From an uncultured Bacilli bacterium (GTDB lineage Bacteria > Bacillota_I > Bacilli_A > RFN20 > CAG-631), in contig CAKPXW010000091.1 of assembly GCA_934202505.1 (NCBI GenBank), forward strand, positions 1 through 7,121: a stretch of 7,121 nt of DNA. The letters run 5' to 3'. Position 1 is the stretch's first letter; every line of letters begins with the position of its first letter. The notes beneath the pieces were generated by a model that saw only the letters and a program-made list of their open reading frames with translations, was not told the DNA's origin and ran no database searches. Shown here piece by piece: positions 5,975 through 7,121 of the stretch. The position numbers were made by a program, and so were the translations under genes.

Positions 5975-7121
5975 TATTTTGAAAAGAATTTTAATTCAAA
6001 TGATGTTTCAGGAAATACAAATATTACTAGTGAAAATGTCATCGAAGTTTCTTCCTATACTGATTTATATGAAACTTGTACAAATAATAAATTTAATGAT
6101 AATAATAAAGTTGATGATACAAGAAAAATAATAAGGCTTACTACAGATATAACTTTAAGTAATAATTTATTTATGAATGTAGATGCACACATTGATTTAA
6201 ATGGGCATACACTTGATTTAAATAATTATACATTTACCATTCATCATTCATATTATGGTAGTTTTATGCTTTATAACGGAAAAATAAAAGTTTATGATAG
6301 TTCTAAAGTGATAGTTAATACTACTAATTCTACTTATTTAATAGATAATGTTGAATTTATTGATAATAATTCTACTATAGTGGATAGTTCTTCTTATGTT
6401 AAAATTATTTCAATTGATGAAAATTATACTGTATATAATGCTTTTTATACTATTGCTTCAGCTTTTGAAAATGATATTGTTAGAAGACCTAATTATTTAA
6501 CTTATGATGAATTTAAAGCTTTAAATATTACAAATTTTGATTCATCATTATTTATTTCTTCTAAAGAGTGTTTAATAAATAATACTAATGAAACATGTGC
6601 TTACATATTTGATGATGTTAATTTATTAACACACTATTTGAGTAATGATTTTTCTATTCAATATGTTAGTTCTTCAACTTCAGTTTTATCTAATTCAGGT
6701 AAAGTTAATAGCAATGGAAATATAACATTAAGTGTTATTTTATCTTCAAGCAAATTTGCTAATAATTATACTTGTGATTTTATAGTTCATGTTGTAAATC
6801 AAGGAAACTTAGAAGTTGGAGAAACTTTAATAAAATCTTATTTATCTGATTTATTAGTAAATGATTCTTTAAAAATAAATGACACATTAACCCATGATTC
6901 TTATTATTTTTTCACTACCGGAAGAGATTTACCACTTACAAGTAAGGATGCTAGTATTGCTTATTCTTATAAAACATATTTAGATAAAGAATGTAAAAAT
7001 GAAGTGGTTACTGCTTCTAGGGAAAATAATGGTGTTTATGTATTTGAACCCAATGAAGATTGTTATTTCTTAGTATGGACTACAACTCCTTGGACATTAA
7101 TTGCTAATGTTGGTTTATGTG
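5894..7121 (+). CDS. Secreted beta-helix/Ig-like protein, 3'-partial, with odd end
   Basis: The frame opens at ATG 5894 behind a strong ribosome site and stays open to the window edge (409 full codons). Residues 1-27 are a signal peptide: a basic start (NKKK), a hydrophobic core, and a probable cut TYA-YF. About 48-160 is beta-helix-like (RLTTDITLS, DLNGHTLDLNN at 101-111, LYNGKIKVYD). About 240-304 is an Ig-like domain (STSVLSNSGKV, then CDFIVHVVNQG). About 306-388 is a further beta domain beginning with the helix KSYLSDLL. This order parallels the upstream giant protein, so the two are probably diverged paralogues in one operon, exported to the cell surface. Residues ~389-409 do not belong to this protein type: they carry an isoleucyl-tRNA synthetase motif (see separate entry), so the true C-terminus may not be in this window. 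Role unknown; adhesion or matrix formation is inference. Confidence 0.88.
   Translation, partial: MNKKKIFALASCIGLSSSLALVGITYAYFEKNFNSNDVSGNTNITSENVIEVSSYTDLYETCTNNKFNDNNKVDDTRKIIRLTTDITLSNNLFMNVDAHIDLNGHTLDLNNYTFTIHHSYYGSFMLYNGKIKVYDSSKVIVNTTNSTYLIDNVEFIDNNSTIVDSSSYVKIISIDENYTVYNAFYTIASAFENDIVRRPNYLTYDEFKALNITNFDSSLFISSKECLINNTNETCAYIFDDVNLLTHYLSNDFSIQYVSSSTSVLSNSGKVNSNGNITLSVILSSSKFANNYTCDFIVHVVNQGNLEVGETLIKSYLSDLLVNDSLKINDTLTHDSYYFFTTGRDLPLTSKDASIAYSYKTYLDKECKNEVVTASRENNGVYVFEPNEDCYFLVWTTTPWTLIANVGLC
6035..6375 (+). other. Beta-helix-like segment of the second protein
   Basis: After the mature N-terminus the order is: strand VIEVSSYTDLYE, strand IIRLTTDITLS, strand AHIDLNGHTLDLNN, strand SFMLYNGKIKVYD, then YLIDNVEFIDNN. 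The D-L-N-G-H-x-L turn and the N-G-K-I strand are typical of right-handed parallel beta-helix surface proteins. No catalytic residues of pectate lyases or glycosidases are recognisable, so a structural or adhesive role is more likely than an enzyme. Confidence 0.6.
7058..7121 (+). other. Isoleucyl-tRNA synthetase editing-domain fragment in frame
   Basis: Codons from about 7058 to the edge read D-C-Y-F-L-V then WTTTPWTL (7076-7099), followed by IANVGLC. WTTTPWTL with a following A/S-N and hydrophobic strand is a hallmark of the CP1 editing domain of IleRS; I know of no secreted protein family that carries it. The preceding codons are ordinary surface-protein sequence (NGVYVFEPN), and the HIGH region that should lie well upstream in IleRS is absent. 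The junction is near 7046-7066. A chimeric contig end is most likely; a true recombination is possible. This is only ~21 codons, so the exact boundary is uncertain. Confidence 0.75.

Noticed and set aside
6035..6375. Pectate lyase or other beta-helix enzyme in the second protein
   Set aside because: The rung pattern is there but no catalytic Asp/Arg/Lys arrangement could be recognised, so an enzyme call is not supported.
5894..7121. Calling the second gene an isoleucyl-tRNA synthetase
   Set aside because: Only the last ~21 codons carry the IleRS motif. The rest has a signal peptide and surface-protein domains, and the HIGH-containing Rossmann region is missing.

Overview
The window is very AT-rich (roughly a quarter G+C by eye). 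It reads as low-GC Firmicutes/Bacilli DNA, possibly from an uncultured gut lineage related to the Mollicutes or RF39. That placement is inferred from composition, Asn/Tyr/Ser/Thr-rich secreted proteins, a strong AAAGGAGG ribosome site and a SipW/TasA-style signal peptide; no phylogenetic marker is complete. Tryptophan is read from TGG, and neither long reading frame contains an internal TGA, so the standard bacterial code fits.

The layout is two plus-strand genes in tandem, both cut by the window edges. Positions 1-5873 hold the 3' part (1,956 codons plus stop) of a giant extracellular protein whose true start lies upstream. In order it shows a TasA/camelysin-like beta region, a short beta-helix-like segment, several bacterial Ig-like beta domains, a mixed helical region, a short leucine-rich-repeat patch, and a long Tyr/Asn/Ser-rich half with degenerate repeats. 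It ends directly after a beta-strand pattern, with no LPXTG, membrane anchor or basic tail.

After a 20-base gap with a near-perfect Shine-Dalgarno and no terminator, a second secreted protein begins at 5894. It has an N-terminal signal peptide ending TYA-YF, a beta-helix-like segment with a DLNGHTLDLNN motif, and Ig-like domains in the same order as in gene 1. The two look like divergent paralogues in one operon, probably making cell-surface or secreted adhesin or matrix-like proteins.

The most striking oddity is at the right edge. The last ~20 codons of the second gene read as the highly characteristic WTTTPWTL signature of the isoleucyl-tRNA synthetase editing domain, in frame but with no other synthetase sequence before it. 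A chimeric contig end or misassembly is the most economical explanation; a real gene fusion or recombination is the alternative. No RNA genes, CRISPR arrays, insertion sequences, terminators or promoters could be supported, and no gene-free stretch exceeds 20 bases.
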